From Tetramitus jugosus (Eukaryota > Heterolobosea > Eutetramitea > Acrasida > Vahlkampfiidae), in assembly GCA_937625935.1 (NCBI GenBank), contig OW569353.1, positions 248,001-312,000 on the forward strand: a stretch of DNA of 64,000 nucleotides, in the 5' to 3' direction. The notes under the pieces were generated by a model. The model was not told the DNA's origin and did no database searches. It saw only the letters and a list, made by a program, of their open reading frames with translations. Shown here piece by piece: positions 9,064 through 18,060 of the stretch. The position numbers and the translations under genes were made by a program. Within the stretch, counting starts at the first letter, position 1, and each line of letters starts with the position of its first letter.

Positions 9064-10101
9064 ATGTCAACACAAGGACCGTCAGTACAGGCGGTAGTTA
9101 TCCGTAGAAGTCAGTATGTCGTATGGACAATGGTTAGTAAGGAAACAGCATTGAAGAGGAACGAGGCAGTGGTCACTGGAAAGTGCAACAATGTGACTCA
9201 CGAAGCAATAGTCAACAAGATTGTGGCTAGTTGCTCTGACTGGGTAGATAGGGTTCAAGTAATGAGAAGGGGCGAGAGTTTCAAAGCATGGATTATTGTC
9301 AAAGGTGACAAAGTGTGGGATTTCATCCAGTGGTTTAATTGCACAAAAGTGTTGAAGGATTCGAAGGCCGCGCCGAATGGCCGCATGAGGGCCAAACATG
9401 ACATTGTGCTGACAGGTGCCGGGAAGGTGAGTATGGAAGAAATTGTAAACTGGGCTGGTAAAGATAAAGTATGCAATGTAGAGATGAAGGGTAACTCAGC
9501 CATTGTATCCACGATGGACTCGTCGTACATAGAGGCACTGCTGGGAAAGGCTCCGATGGCCAACACAAAGACGAGACGTTATGTTCATAAAACATTAGAT
9601 CCGGTTGAACAACTCAAGAGAACTGTAAGTCAATTGCAGGAAGAGTTGAACAAAATGACAGACCACATCAAGAGGAGTGTAGAGGAAATTAGAGGACTTA
9701 AGAGTGAGATGATGAGAATGAGGGTGAGGGTGAGCAAAATCACTCGAGAGAACACAAGCGGCACGAGGACTGATGGCCAAGCAAATGTCGATTTGACGGT
9801 ACAGAGCCAAACACAGAATGACATGCAAGATGAGGTTCCAGTAAGCACTCCAATATCGCAAGTCAAGGGGAGAGGAAGATCTACGAGTGAGCCTGTGGTC
9901 GATAAAGGACAGACCAAACTCACAGACTATGCAGTATCTAGGGCTGAAATACGAAGAGGGAAGAAGAGAGAAGCCAGTGCGATTGAGGAAGAAGTAATAC
10001 AGAGGAAGGTGATACTAACAAACTCTCCAGGAGGTACTGTCCAGGTTAACAAAGCACAGCAACATTCTGTGCTCAGAGAGGAAATGCCACGGAGCCAATG
10101 A
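9064..10101 (+). CDS. LINE ORF1 protein (RNA-binding/coiled-coil type)
   Basis: The protein has 345 residues. The first 170 are globular, with two segments that may be related alpha/beta folds (about 35-100 and about 115-165). A heptad-rich coiled coil follows at about 180-230 (VEQLKRTVSQLQEELNKM, then IRGLKSEMMRMRVRV), and a basic, Ser/Thr-rich tail ends it. This layout (globular part plus trimerising coiled coil and basic patch) fits ORF1 nucleic-acid chaperones of LINEs, although no zinc knuckle is present and the fold is inferred. Its stop codon overlaps the ORF2 start as ATGA, which suggests coupled termination and reinitiation. Confidence 0.85.
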   Translation: MSTQGPSVQAVVIRRSQYVVWTMVSKETALKRNEAVVTGKCNNVTHEAIVNKIVASCSDWVDRVQVMRRGESFKAWIIVKGDKVWDFIQWFNCTKVLKDSKAAPNGRMRAKHDIVLTGAGKVSMEEIVNWAGKDKVCNVEMKGNSAIVSTMDSSYIEALLGKAPMANTKTRRYVHKTLDPVEQLKRTVSQLQEELNKMTDHIKRSVEEIRGLKSEMMRMRVRVSKITRENTSGTRTDGQANVDLTVQSQTQNDMQDEVPVSTPISQVKGRGRSTSEPVVDKGQTKLTDYAVSRAEIRRGKKREASAIEEEVIQRKVILTNSPGGTVQVNKAQQHSVLREEMPRSQ

Positions 10102-13100
10102 GCAAGACCTTGAATGTGGTCTGGTACAACATCCGAGGGCTTAAAAGTAAACGGAGTGGTGTTGTATCAATGATGGAATCAAGCCCAGATATAGATGTGT
10201 TGATGCTCCAAGAAGCAAGCTGTGGGAATGAGAAGTTCAAGTCCTCTTTTGCACGACAGCTTGAGATGATCGGATGCTTCTTGATATACAACAAGCTGAA
10301 TGACAGAATTATGACCATTGTGAGGCGTGAAAGTGTCCAGGAATGTAGAGTGATCGCTGGCAATGGCAGACTGCTTGCTGTGGAGGTCGCTTGTGGGGAA
10401 CTCAAGATGACGTTAGTGAATCATTATGGTCCCCATAGGATGAATGAAGGAGGCCCCCACTACGTGGAAGTGAATGATATGATACGGGAGATGGCGAGTA
10501 GAGGTAAATTATTCTTTGGGGGAGACCACAATACTGTCATCAATTTGGATGATAGAAGCTCCAGTAGGTTGGACGAGAACAGTTCTCATTTTAAGGCAAT
10601 TGTCCAAGGATGTCAGCTTCACAGTGTGAACACGGTCGCTGATAGACCCCACTTCCACACCTTTTTTAGAAGAAATTATTCGTCTAGAATAGACTCTGTA
10701 TGGTGCAACTCTGCAGCTGTAGAGGTTGTTGATGACATCTGTAAGTACACTGAGAACGGAGTGTACACAGATCACATCCCTACTATGGTGAAACTGGCTT
10801 GGAAGAGGGTGGAGGTGTTAGTACCCAAAGCACCTACATTGAAATTCCCCAAAAAGGACAGCCAATTGTGGCTAACATACTCTGAGTCAATTGTCAATAA
10901 GTTGGAGAGTGGGAACCTTGAGGAGTTAGGAGTTGAGGAACAGTGTGAGATTATAACACATGCGATAACAGAGTGTGCTGGAGTCTTCCCTACCAATACG
11001 GCTCGGTCTGATGGGATAGATAATAGAAGAGTAAGACGTTGGCTGAGAGATAGAAAGAGTCTTGTGGAGCGATTGTCCTCTGACTGGTTAGGTTCACCAG
11101 GGGCGGAGCGAGTGTGTAAGGCCTATGGTGAGGTGCACTCTCAGGAGGGGATCTTGTTAACCCTGGCGAAGATAGAGTTGTTAATACAAGAGGAAAGGGC
11201 TCGTAGAGCGAACAAAAAGTTTGCCAAATGGCTTTACAAAGCCAGAACAACTGAGTTCATCGACCCGAGATTTTTCTTCAATGCAGCAACGGGTAAGAGG
11301 TCACAGAGGCTGAGGTTTAAGAGCTATAAAGAGGGAGAGTGCATTGTAACCGACCCGAGTAAAGTGGCTGAACATGCCGCTAGGTACTTCGAAGATGTGT
11401 TTGAGTATGATATAGCTGATATATCTTTCCTCAACGAATTGCCACGCAATGGAAATGGCATGGAGCAGTCTTTCTCCCAATTCAAAGTAGTAGAAGTGAA
11501 GCAGTCCTTGAAATGGCTGCGGAACGGCAAGGCCCCGGGAATTGATAGAGTATGCAATGAAATGCTGAAGCTGAGCTCTACTAAGAAGAGAGACTACAGT
11601 CATGAATTCGCGGAGGTGTTGACAACGCTATTCAATAGGATAGTTCAGACAGGAATTTTCCCAAGCAAGTGGAAGCAATGTATTATTGTACCAGCGTATA
11701 AGAAGGGGTGTCCTATGACTATATCCAATTTCCGCCCCATTTGCCTACTCAGTGGTCTATCAAAGGTTTTCACCAGATTGCTAAACCAGAGAATTTCTGA
11801 TGCGGCTGAGAAGGCAGGAGTCTTCACCAACACGCAAGGAGGGGGGAGAAAGATGAGAGACATTAGAGAAAAGCTCTCTATCATTCGTGGTGTAATCGAC
11901 CATGCTAACAGGAAGGATGGACAGTTGTATGTGCTGTTAACTGATATCTCCAAGGCATTTGATAGCGTCCCTCACAATGCTATCACAGCGGCCTACCGGT
12001 TCTTTAACTACCCTGAGCACATCGTATCTCTCATACAAAATATGTTGGAGTCAAATGTGGCTACGATTGGAACACAGTGTCGGTCGCGTAGAATCTTCAT
12101 CGACCGCGGAACAAGACAAGGTGACTCGTTATCGCCGACAACGTACGTCATCGTGCATCAACTGGTGCTGCTCTATGCTCGGATGAAGTCCTCCGGATAT
12201 CGTGCTATGTCACAACGAATTTGGAATGTGGCATACGTTGATGATTGCAATCTATTCAGTGATGACCTTGGAGATATTGAAAGAACGGCCAATGAGATGC
12301 ACAGAGCTCTTGGTTGGCTGGGTCTTAGTATGCATCCTGATAAGCTGGAGTTCTTTGCACGTAAGAGCGAGAACAAACCAGTGATCAGAGTGGCCAACAA
12401 AGAAATTGCGGCTAAAGACAGATACACGGGGTTCCGTGCACTGGGGCTTTTCACTAATCTGAGTGGGGACACGGAAGTCCAAAAGAAACAAGCTAAGGCT
12501 AAAGTGTTGCGAATATTGAACAGACTGAAGTTTATGAAGATGAGTCCGAGTCAAACAGCTCGGATTATCAACACCTGTGTTCATCCCGTGTTCCTTTTTG
12601 CTTCCGAGTTCACCCATTGGCCCAAGAAGTGGCTTAATGAGGTGGAAGGAATCGGACGCAATGCAGTGAAGCACGGGTCAGGTTCCCTCAAGAGGTTCCC
12701 CTCGGTTCTACTCTCGGTTGATAGGCACAAGGGTGGCGTTGGACTCAATGACTTCAAGGAAAGTTTAATTGCAAGGACCGCCGCATTTGTCGCCAGTATG
12801 TTGTCTGGAAAGAAGGACACTGAAGCACGAACACTACTGCTGGATACGCTTGATGATGTCAAGCAGTGCCAAACGCTCGTTAGATCGAGCCTATTCAAAT
12901 CCAGCACTCGTCTTCGTGAAGTTAAGCATACATACCTCTCCTGGTGTGCCAAGCTCCTCCACTCGTCGCGAATTATCATCAATACTGACAATGCCCACGA
13001 GTGTGAGAAGTGTAGCATTGCTTGGTGCCTCCCAACTCATGTGTCAAGAATACTCTTGCGGTCTGGCATCTCGAGAAACTCCCAACTCTTCGATGGGGAC

Positions 13101-13949
13101 GGAGTTATGGTCATACCTTACATGGAGGCAAAGAAAAGATACCATATGAAAGGGATTGGTCCGGCAAAGTACAGAATAGTGCAAGCCTACCTGGAACTGC
13201 TTGGAAAGCCGTGCAATGAGTCGCTGCTCGCTAGAAGAACTAGTAAGACGGAAATCAAGGTGCTAGCTAATGGTGTGGTCAACGAGAATCCCAACATTCG
13301 AGAAGGAGTAGTGGAATCATTTGTAAAACAGAGGACAGAATTTATTGGATTGAATGGAGGATGGTGGCTTGATTCGGAGTTGCAGAAGTCAGTGGAGTGG
13401 AACTATTTCTTGAAATGTCCTTTTGGATTGGACAGGAAGGAGCTGTGGTTCTACCACCAGGTCAGGAGTGGTACCTTGCATACGAAAGTGGTCATGCAGA
13501 AGTTGTACAATGCCATAGGTGATGTTACATGCTCTCTTTGTGGCAAAAGCCCCGAGACCATCATTCATCTGCTGGTTGAGTGTGATTATGCCAAAGCAGC
13601 AAGAAGTAAAGTGGCAGAGGAACTAAAAGACAAGTTGAAAAGGATGAAACCACCAGACACTGCCAAGTTGGTTCTATGGTTCGACGATGCACTGTTTGTG
13701 GGAGGGGAGATCCAACCACGAAACGTCAAAAGATCTGCCGAGGGACTTCTGGAAGGTCTGATGGGTAAAGAGGAAGACTTTAGGGGGGAACTTCTGGAGG
13801 AACTGAAGCTTAAAGGATGCAAGAAGAGGGAGGCAGAGAAAAGGATTAAGGGAGTCGTCGACTCAACCAAACGTGCCTGCATCAAGGCACTATACAAGGT
13901 GTATATCAATTCTGTTGTGAAGAGAGATGAAACACTGCTCATCACCTAA
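10098..13949 (+). CDS. LINE ORF2: AP endonuclease / reverse transcriptase
   Basis: The polyprotein has 1,283 residues. An N-terminal apurinic-like endonuclease (about 1-235) shows WYNIRG, LQEA, the catalytic GDHN, SRIDSVWC and a final TDHIP. The reverse transcriptase (about 460-760) has FRPICLLSGLSKVFTRLL, the catalytic DISKAFDSV, GTRQGDSLSP and the polymerase box YVDD. A thumb and linker region follows. Near residue 1,140 a C-x2-C ... H-x4-C cluster (CSLCGKSPETIIHLLVEC) forms the zf-RVT-type finger seen in many LINEs. All catalytic residues are present. The endonuclease nicks target DNA and the reverse transcriptase primes from the nick. No RNase H domain is evident. Confidence 0.95.
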   Translation: MSKTLNVVWYNIRGLKSKRSGVVSMMESSPDIDVLMLQEASCGNEKFKSSFARQLEMIGCFLIYNKLNDRIMTIVRRESVQECRVIAGNGRLLAVEVACGELKMTLVNHYGPHRMNEGGPHYVEVNDMIREMASRGKLFFGGDHNTVINLDDRSSSRLDENSSHFKAIVQGCQLHSVNTVADRPHFHTFFRRNYSSRIDSVWCNSAAVEVVDDICKYTENGVYTDHIPTMVKLAWKRVEVLVPKAPTLKFPKKDSQLWLTYSESIVNKLESGNLEELGVEEQCEIITHAITECAGVFPTNTARSDGIDNRRVRRWLRDRKSLVERLSSDWLGSPGAERVCKAYGEVHSQEGILLTLAKIELLIQEERARRANKKFAKWLYKARTTEFIDPRFFFNAATGKRSQRLRFKSYKEGECIVTDPSKVAEHAARYFEDVFEYDIADISFLNELPRNGNGMEQSFSQFKVVEVKQSLKWLRNGKAPGIDRVCNEMLKLSSTKKRDYSHEFAEVLTTLFNRIVQTGIFPSKWKQCIIVPAYKKGCPMTISNFRPICLLSGLSKVFTRLLNQRISDAAEKAGVFTNTQGGGRKMRDIREKLSIIRGVIDHANRKDGQLYVLLTDISKAFDSVPHNAITAAYRFFNYPEHIVSLIQNMLESNVATIGTQCRSRRIFIDRGTRQGDSLSPTTYVIVHQLVLLYARMKSSGYRAMSQRIWNVAYVDDCNLFSDDLGDIERTANEMHRALGWLGLSMHPDKLEFFARKSENKPVIRVANKEIAAKDRYTGFRALGLFTNLSGDTEVQKKQAKAKVLRILNRLKFMKMSPSQTARIINTCVHPVFLFASEFTHWPKKWLNEVEGIGRNAVKHGSGSLKRFPSVLLSVDRHKGGVGLNDFKESLIARTAAFVASMLSGKKDTEARTLLLDTLDDVKQCQTLVRSSLFKSSTRLREVKHTYLSWCAKLLHSSRIIINTDNAHECEKCSIAWCLPTHVSRILLRSGISRNSQLFDGDGVMVIPYMEAKKRYHMKGIGPAKYRIVQAYLELLGKPCNESLLARRTSKTEIKVLANGVVNENPNIREGVVESFVKQRTEFIGLNGGWWLDSELQKSVEWNYFLKCPFGLDRKELWFYHQVRSGTLHTKVVMQKLYNAIGDVTCSLCGKSPETIIHLLVECDYAKAARSKVAEELKDKLKRMKPPDTAKLVLWFDDALFVGGEIQPRNVKRSAEGLLEGLMGKEEDFRGELLEELKLKGCKKREAEKRIKGVVDSTKRACIKALYKVYINSVVKRDETLLIT

Positions 13950-13960
13950 CGGTGCTGAGC
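13937..13960 (+). other. 3'-end hairpin of the intact LINE
   Basis: Arms GCTCA-T-CACC and GGTG-C-TGAGC pair with one internal mismatch, leaving the loop TAAC, which contains the ORF2 stop codon. The truncated copy has a hairpin at the same place with a different sequence in the upper stem. Confidence 0.65.
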
Positions 13961-14033
13961 GGAATCATGTCTCACTGTGGTGTATAGAATAAAGTGGCAA
14001 CAAATGTTGTATGGAAAAAAAAAAAAAAAAAAA

Positions 14034-14045
14034 CATGCGCTTTGC
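14034..14045 (+). repeat. LINE junction repeat, copy 2
   Basis: CATGCGCTTTGC directly follows the poly-A tail of the intact LINE and directly precedes the truncated copy, so it marks both the 3' junction of one and the 5' junction of the other. Confidence 0.85.
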
Positions 14046-14049
14046 GCAA

Positions 14050-15468
14050 AAGGTACTGATAATCCTGAATCGGTTGAGGATGCTGAAGTTGGGGCCAAGT
14101 CAGGCAGCGAGAATAGTGAACACATGCGTCCATCCTGTATTATTGTTTGCTTCAGAGTTCACCCATTGGCCAAAGAAGTGGCTAAATGAAATTGAGGGGA
14201 TTGGCAGTGAAACATGGATCGAGTGCCATGAAAAGGTTTCCTTCTTTGCTGCTGTCAGTAGAGAGGGACAAGGGCGGCATTGGACTCAATGAATTCAAAG
14301 AGAGTCTGACGGCAAAGATCTCTGCCTTTGTCGTGGGTATGCTACAAGGTAAGAGACACGGAAGCACGAACACTTCTGTTGGATACGCTTGATGATGTCA
14401 AGCAATCGCAAACACTCGTTCGATCGAGCATATTTCAATCCAACAATCGTCTTTGTGAGACCAAGCACTCTTACCTGACGTGGTGTGCCAAACTCCTACA
14501 TGGTTCGAAGGTTCGTCTGGGTCCTTTAGGAGAGCACGAAGGTGGGAAATGTAGTATAGGGTGGCATCTCCCTACGGGAGACGCAAAACTACTCATTCAA
14601 AGTGGCATCACCGAAAACTCCCAACTCTTCGATGATGATGGGGTAATGGTGATGTCGTTAGAGGAAGCAAAAAGGAGGTTCAAGTTGAAGGGCATCGGCC
14701 CAGCAAGATACTCAAGGATAAGGGCTTACCTGGAAATTCTTGGCAAGCCATGCGATAAGAGATGGAAGGAGCGGAGAATAACGAATGACACTCTGGAAGT
14801 GTTGATAGATGATAAAGCGTTGAGCAATACGAATGTCAGAGAAAGTCTAGAGGAGCATTTCGTGCAGATGAGGGCAAAATCGATTGAGTCTGAGTCTGGA
14901 TGGAGGTTGGAGGCCGAATTACAGAAAGAAAGTGAGTGGAATGAATTCCTCAAGTGCCCATTCGGTCTAGAAAGAAATGAACTGGTTTTACCACCAAGTC
15001 AGAAGTGGTACTCTCCACACAAAGACTGTACTGCGTGACTTGTATGAGCCGTTGATAGAGACCATGTGTGTTCACTGCGGGAGCGCGCCAGAGACTATCA
15101 CCCACCTACTAGTGGAATGTGATGAAGCCAAAAGGGCAATAAAGGAACTGGTTGAGGAATTCAAGGCCAAGTTGGACAAGTTGGAGTTTATGAGACCAGC
15201 CAAGTTGAAGATATGGTTCGACGATGTGGTTTACGATGACGGGAAATTGGTACCACAAAGTCCAAGTCGCTCCACTGAAGAAATCTTAGCTGGATTAATG
15301 GGAAAAGAGGATGACCAAAAGGAGGTGTTGATGAAGGAGCTGGTTGTGCATGGTCGCAAGAAGAGGGAAACAAAAGTTAAAAGGCTGGTGAATGCAATGA
15401 AGAGGTCTTGCATCAAACGGTTACACAAAGTCTGGAGAGACTCAGTAGCGAAGAGAGGTGAACAATAG
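14050..15468 (+). pseudogene. Broken ORF2 C-terminal region of the LINE copy
   Basis: Three frames must be joined to follow the protein. Shifts occur near 14,203 (a deletion of about 7-8 bases relative to the intact copy), near 14,350 and near 14,985. The recognisable parts are SQAARIVNTCVHP, RDTEARTLLLDTLDDVK, KGIGPARYSRIRAYLE and the finger MCVHCGSAPETITHLLVEC. The endonuclease and reverse transcriptase catalytic domains are missing, so this copy cannot encode a working enzyme. Confidence 0.9.
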
Positions 15469-15490
15469 CTCAGAACCTGCGGTTCTGAGC
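15468..15490 (+). other. 3'-end hairpin of the truncated LINE
   Basis: GCTCAGAACC and GGTTCTGAGC form a perfect 10-bp stem with a TGC loop just after the ORF2 stop (TAG 15466-15468). The basal five pairs match those of the hairpin at 13937, while the upper pairs differ in both arms. Confidence 0.75.
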
Positions 15491-15560
15491 GACAACACGT
15501 CTCACTGTAGTGTATAGAATAAAGGGGCAACAATTGTTGTATGGAAAAAAAAAACAAACA

Positions 15561-15572
15561 CATGCGCTTTGC
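15561..15572 (+). repeat. LINE junction repeat, copy 3
   Basis: CATGCGCTTTGC follows the A-rich tail of the truncated LINE. It is followed by GGA, as is copy 4. Confidence 0.85.
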
Positions 15573-15602
15573 GGATTGTATAACAAATAAAAAAATATGT
15601 AA

Positions 15603-15614
15603 CATGCGCTTTGC
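15603..15614 (+). repeat. LINE junction repeat, copy 4
   Basis: CATGCGCTTTGC again, 42 bp after copy 3. The 30 bp between them are A/T-rich and contain a short A-run, perhaps the remnant of a third, very short insertion. It lies 82 bp from the stop codon of the F-box gene on the minus strand. Confidence 0.8.
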
Positions 15615-15696
15615 GGAGCTCAGGATGGGAACGGTGCTTGCCAGAAACGTGGCTTGATAATGTTGTGTTAAGAACAAGTCCGAACAATAAATCCCT

Positions 15697-18060
15697 TTAT
15701 TCTTCGGGTTCATTCGTCAGAAATCCGAGTTGACCCCTCTCTTCTTGAAATTTTTCATAGGCAAGCAGGAGGAGAGTAATGAGATGTTGCAAGTGTAATT
15801 CCATACCAGAATCAGAAATATTTGTTTGGACCCTGGAAGCATCGCGTGTGCAATCGTAGTTGTCACAACATCTCACGAGACATTGTTCGATGCGTTGTTC
15901 GGCTTCCTCTCTTTCACATAATGAGAGAGAATCTTGTGACCTTTCAAAAGCAGACCTTGCGAGTTTTTCAACGACGAAGCGGCACGCCACTCCTGCTGGT
16001 GCATCCTCGCCGTGGCACTGTTCAATGTCGTTGATAAACTGTTCTAGGAGTGTTTCAGTTTTGTTCCAAAAATTGGCAATCTGAACAGATACAATCGAAG
16101 GACAATGAATGAGAACCATCATGGTTTCGACTGCGCTGGACTCAACAATCCTCGGGTGCTGGAGGATCTTGGTGTTAAAATTTAGGAACCTCAACTGATT
16201 CATGCGATGAGGGAAAGTGATGGACTTGTAGGGAATAGATACACTCCTGAGATTTGGACAATTACGGAAGACCATGTCAAGGGATGATGGAGTTGTTGAC
16301 TCGCATTGGAATGTGCGCAGCTTTGGACAATGCTCGAGCATCAGATTGAGACATTGTTGTTCAAGACCATGATAGGTGAATTCCTCGAGATTCATGTGTT
16401 CATAGAATATATCATCAATTGGATCACATTTGCCCAGGTACCCAATCCTGGACACTACTAACTTTCTCAAGTTCTCAGGTTGAAGTTGTAGAATCGTGGA
16501 TATGCTCGTGGCATATTGACAAAAGAATGACAGTTCGATTAATCCGGGACATGAGGTCAATATAGCACCTACATCTTCTGGAGTGATCATGCTCTGAATG
16601 GTGAGCTTTCGTAGATGGCCACAAACATCAACCACTTGCTTGATTGTTAGGTTTCCCATCAGTGCTCGAAACACCAAACTTTGCATTCGATTGAACAAGT
16701 TCAATTCATGATCTCTCACTACCAGATTGCATCCTGAAGCAGAGAACGATCTCACACAATTATTGCCACACATGTCACCAATACTCACAGTGGGTGTATT
16801 CAGAGAGTAGATTTGCCCACTAACACCAAAGTGAATGGCTTCAAGATGAGGAGCCACTAAAGTACCAACAGGATCCGTATTCGAAATGGAAGTTGATGCC
16901 AATGCCCCTCTTTCTTGCTGTATAAGCACTCTTAAGTACTTCAGTGAATGTCTTCGGGCATTGACAATGAGAGGTGCGAGTTGAATCATGTTGTTCATCA
17001 TGTAATGCTCGAGAGTGAGAGTGGATAGCTTGGGACAACCATTGATCATCTCTAGCACACTCTCATTATCAATCTTATCGATAACACCAGACGTTAACAA
17101 GTAGTTGAATTTTTGGTAGGATCCATAGTACGCTGGATCTCTTGCGATAAATGTCAAGCTCTCCACTTGCTTACAATACTTTCCCAAGGCTGATAGCAAA
17201 TGTTTTGTTGCTGGTAGAGAGTGAATGGATAAAGATCGCACATTGGGTGACTTCTGACAAAGCCCTACCAGGAAATCGCAGCAAAACTGAGATTGGTGGG
17301 TATGGCCTTGGACACGATGATACTGAATAAGCTCCAGAGATGGATACATTGGAGAAGAGCTATCATCGTTGAGTTTTTGCATCGCAGACGCACTACTGTC
17401 GCTACAGCTGTTCAGCAAATGGTGTTCATGGACTGTAAAGGACAATCGAAATTCCTTGAGTCGTGTACATGGTTGCAAAACACGGCCCAAGAGCTCTAGA
17501 TCCACGATCGAACAACGAATGGACAGTGAGTGTAGATTATGCAATACTTCTGGATTGAACGTGCACAACTTGTTCAACAAGCCATGGATGAACACTGCGC
17601 AGTCTCGTGTTTTCCAACCAACAAACTGAATGCTTCTGAAGTGACACACGTGCATCATTTCATACAAGTAGTTCATTTGTTGAGTGTAAAGACTACTACG
17701 ACAAGGATCACAATCTATTGATGAATTTTCAGCAACTGCACCGGTCTCCCATTGTTCTTCTTTTTGTTCGTTCCGCTGAACTTGCTCCAGCGAGCTGTTG
17801 TGTTTGGTACTCTGCTGAGTGAATAGTTCTCGATTGCGCAACACAATTTGAATCTTGCCATAGTACCAGAACTCTGCCGAGTGAACCCTGCCGTACATGT
17901 TACTATTCAATAGTGACAACAGAAAGAAGTAGAAGTAGACTGCAGAGAGAGAAGACGATGAAAATGAATTGTCAAACAGGAATTCACCCACTTGATGGTA
18001 GATCTCTGTTGGCAGCATATCAAAGCCAATAACACTTGATTCATGTTTGTCCTCGGCCAT
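15697..18060 (-). CDS. F-box/leucine-rich-repeat protein
   Basis: The protein has 787 residues from the first ATG (18060). The frame extends 34 codons further up to a TTG, which I did not use. An F-box-like helix lies near the N-terminus (FDMLPTEIYHQVGEFLF, about residues 13-30). Numerous AMN1/FBXL-type leucine-rich repeats follow (for example CTRLKEFRLSF, CPKLSTLTLEHY, LRKLTIQSM, CPGLIELSFF, CPKLRTFQCES, CPNLRSVSIP). In this family the F-box docks on Skp1 of an SCF ubiquitin ligase and the LRRs bind substrate. The C-terminal 120 residues are helical and charged. The target is unknown. Confidence 0.85.
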   Translation of the reverse strand: MAEDKHESSVIGFDMLPTEIYHQVGEFLFDNSFSSSSLSAVYFYFFLLSLLNSNMYGRVHSAEFWYYGKIQIVLRNRELFTQQSTKHNSSLEQVQRNEQKEEQWETGAVAENSSIDCDPCRSSLYTQQMNYLYEMMHVCHFRSIQFVGWKTRDCAVFIHGLLNKLCTFNPEVLHNLHSLSIRCSIVDLELLGRVLQPCTRLKEFRLSFTVHEHHLLNSCSDSSASAMQKLNDDSSSPMYPSLELIQYHRVQGHTHQSQFCCDFLVGLCQKSPNVRSLSIHSLPATKHLLSALGKYCKQVESLTFIARDPAYYGSYQKFNYLLTSGVIDKIDNESVLEMINGCPKLSTLTLEHYMMNNMIQLAPLIVNARRHSLKYLRVLIQQERGALASTSISNTDPVGTLVAPHLEAIHFGVSGQIYSLNTPTVSIGDMCGNNCVRSFSASGCNLVVRDHELNLFNRMQSLVFRALMGNLTIKQVVDVCGHLRKLTIQSMITPEDVGAILTSCPGLIELSFFCQYATSISTILQLQPENLRKLVVSRIGYLGKCDPIDDIFYEHMNLEEFTYHGLEQQCLNLMLEHCPKLRTFQCESTTPSSLDMVFRNCPNLRSVSIPYKSITFPHRMNQLRFLNFNTKILQHPRIVESSAVETMMVLIHCPSIVSVQIANFWNKTETLLEQFINDIEQCHGEDAPAGVACRFVVEKLARSAFERSQDSLSLCEREEAEQRIEQCLVRCCDNYDCTRDASRVQTNISDSGMELHLQHLITLLLLAYEKFQEERGQLGFLTNEPEE

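Larger units (their letters stand above)
9043..14033 (+). mobile_element. Intact non-LTR (LINE) retrotransposon with two ORFs
   Basis: The element is about 5 kb. It has a 21-bp A-rich leader, ORF1 (9064-10101), ORF2 (10098-13949), a short 3' UTR with a hairpin and an uninterrupted tail of 19 A's (14015-14033). The 12-bp repeat CATGCGCTTTGC flanks it on both sides, consistent with target-primed reverse transcription. Both ORFs are open and the tail is clean, so the insertion looks recent and possibly active. Its GC-richer, evenly used codons differ from the neighbouring low-complexity host genes. It is transcribed away from the adjacent tRNA-Ser gene. A second, decayed copy of the same family follows directly. 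Confidence 0.95.
14046..15560 (+). mobile_element. 5'-truncated second LINE copy
   Basis: This copy aligns with the last 1.5 kb of the intact element, starting near position 12,500 of that element, and keeps the same 3' UTR (GTCTCACTGT..GTGTATAGAATAAAG..GGCAACAA) followed by ten A's and CAAACA. It is clearly diverged in sequence and frameshifted, so it is either older or a related subfamily. The 12-bp junction repeat stands on both sides. 5' truncation is typical of abortive target-primed reverse transcription. Confidence 0.93.

Noticed and set aside
14011..14292. Separate host genes between 14.0 and 15.5 kb
   Set aside because: All frames align to ORF2 of the neighbouring LINE and are fragments of one decayed copy.
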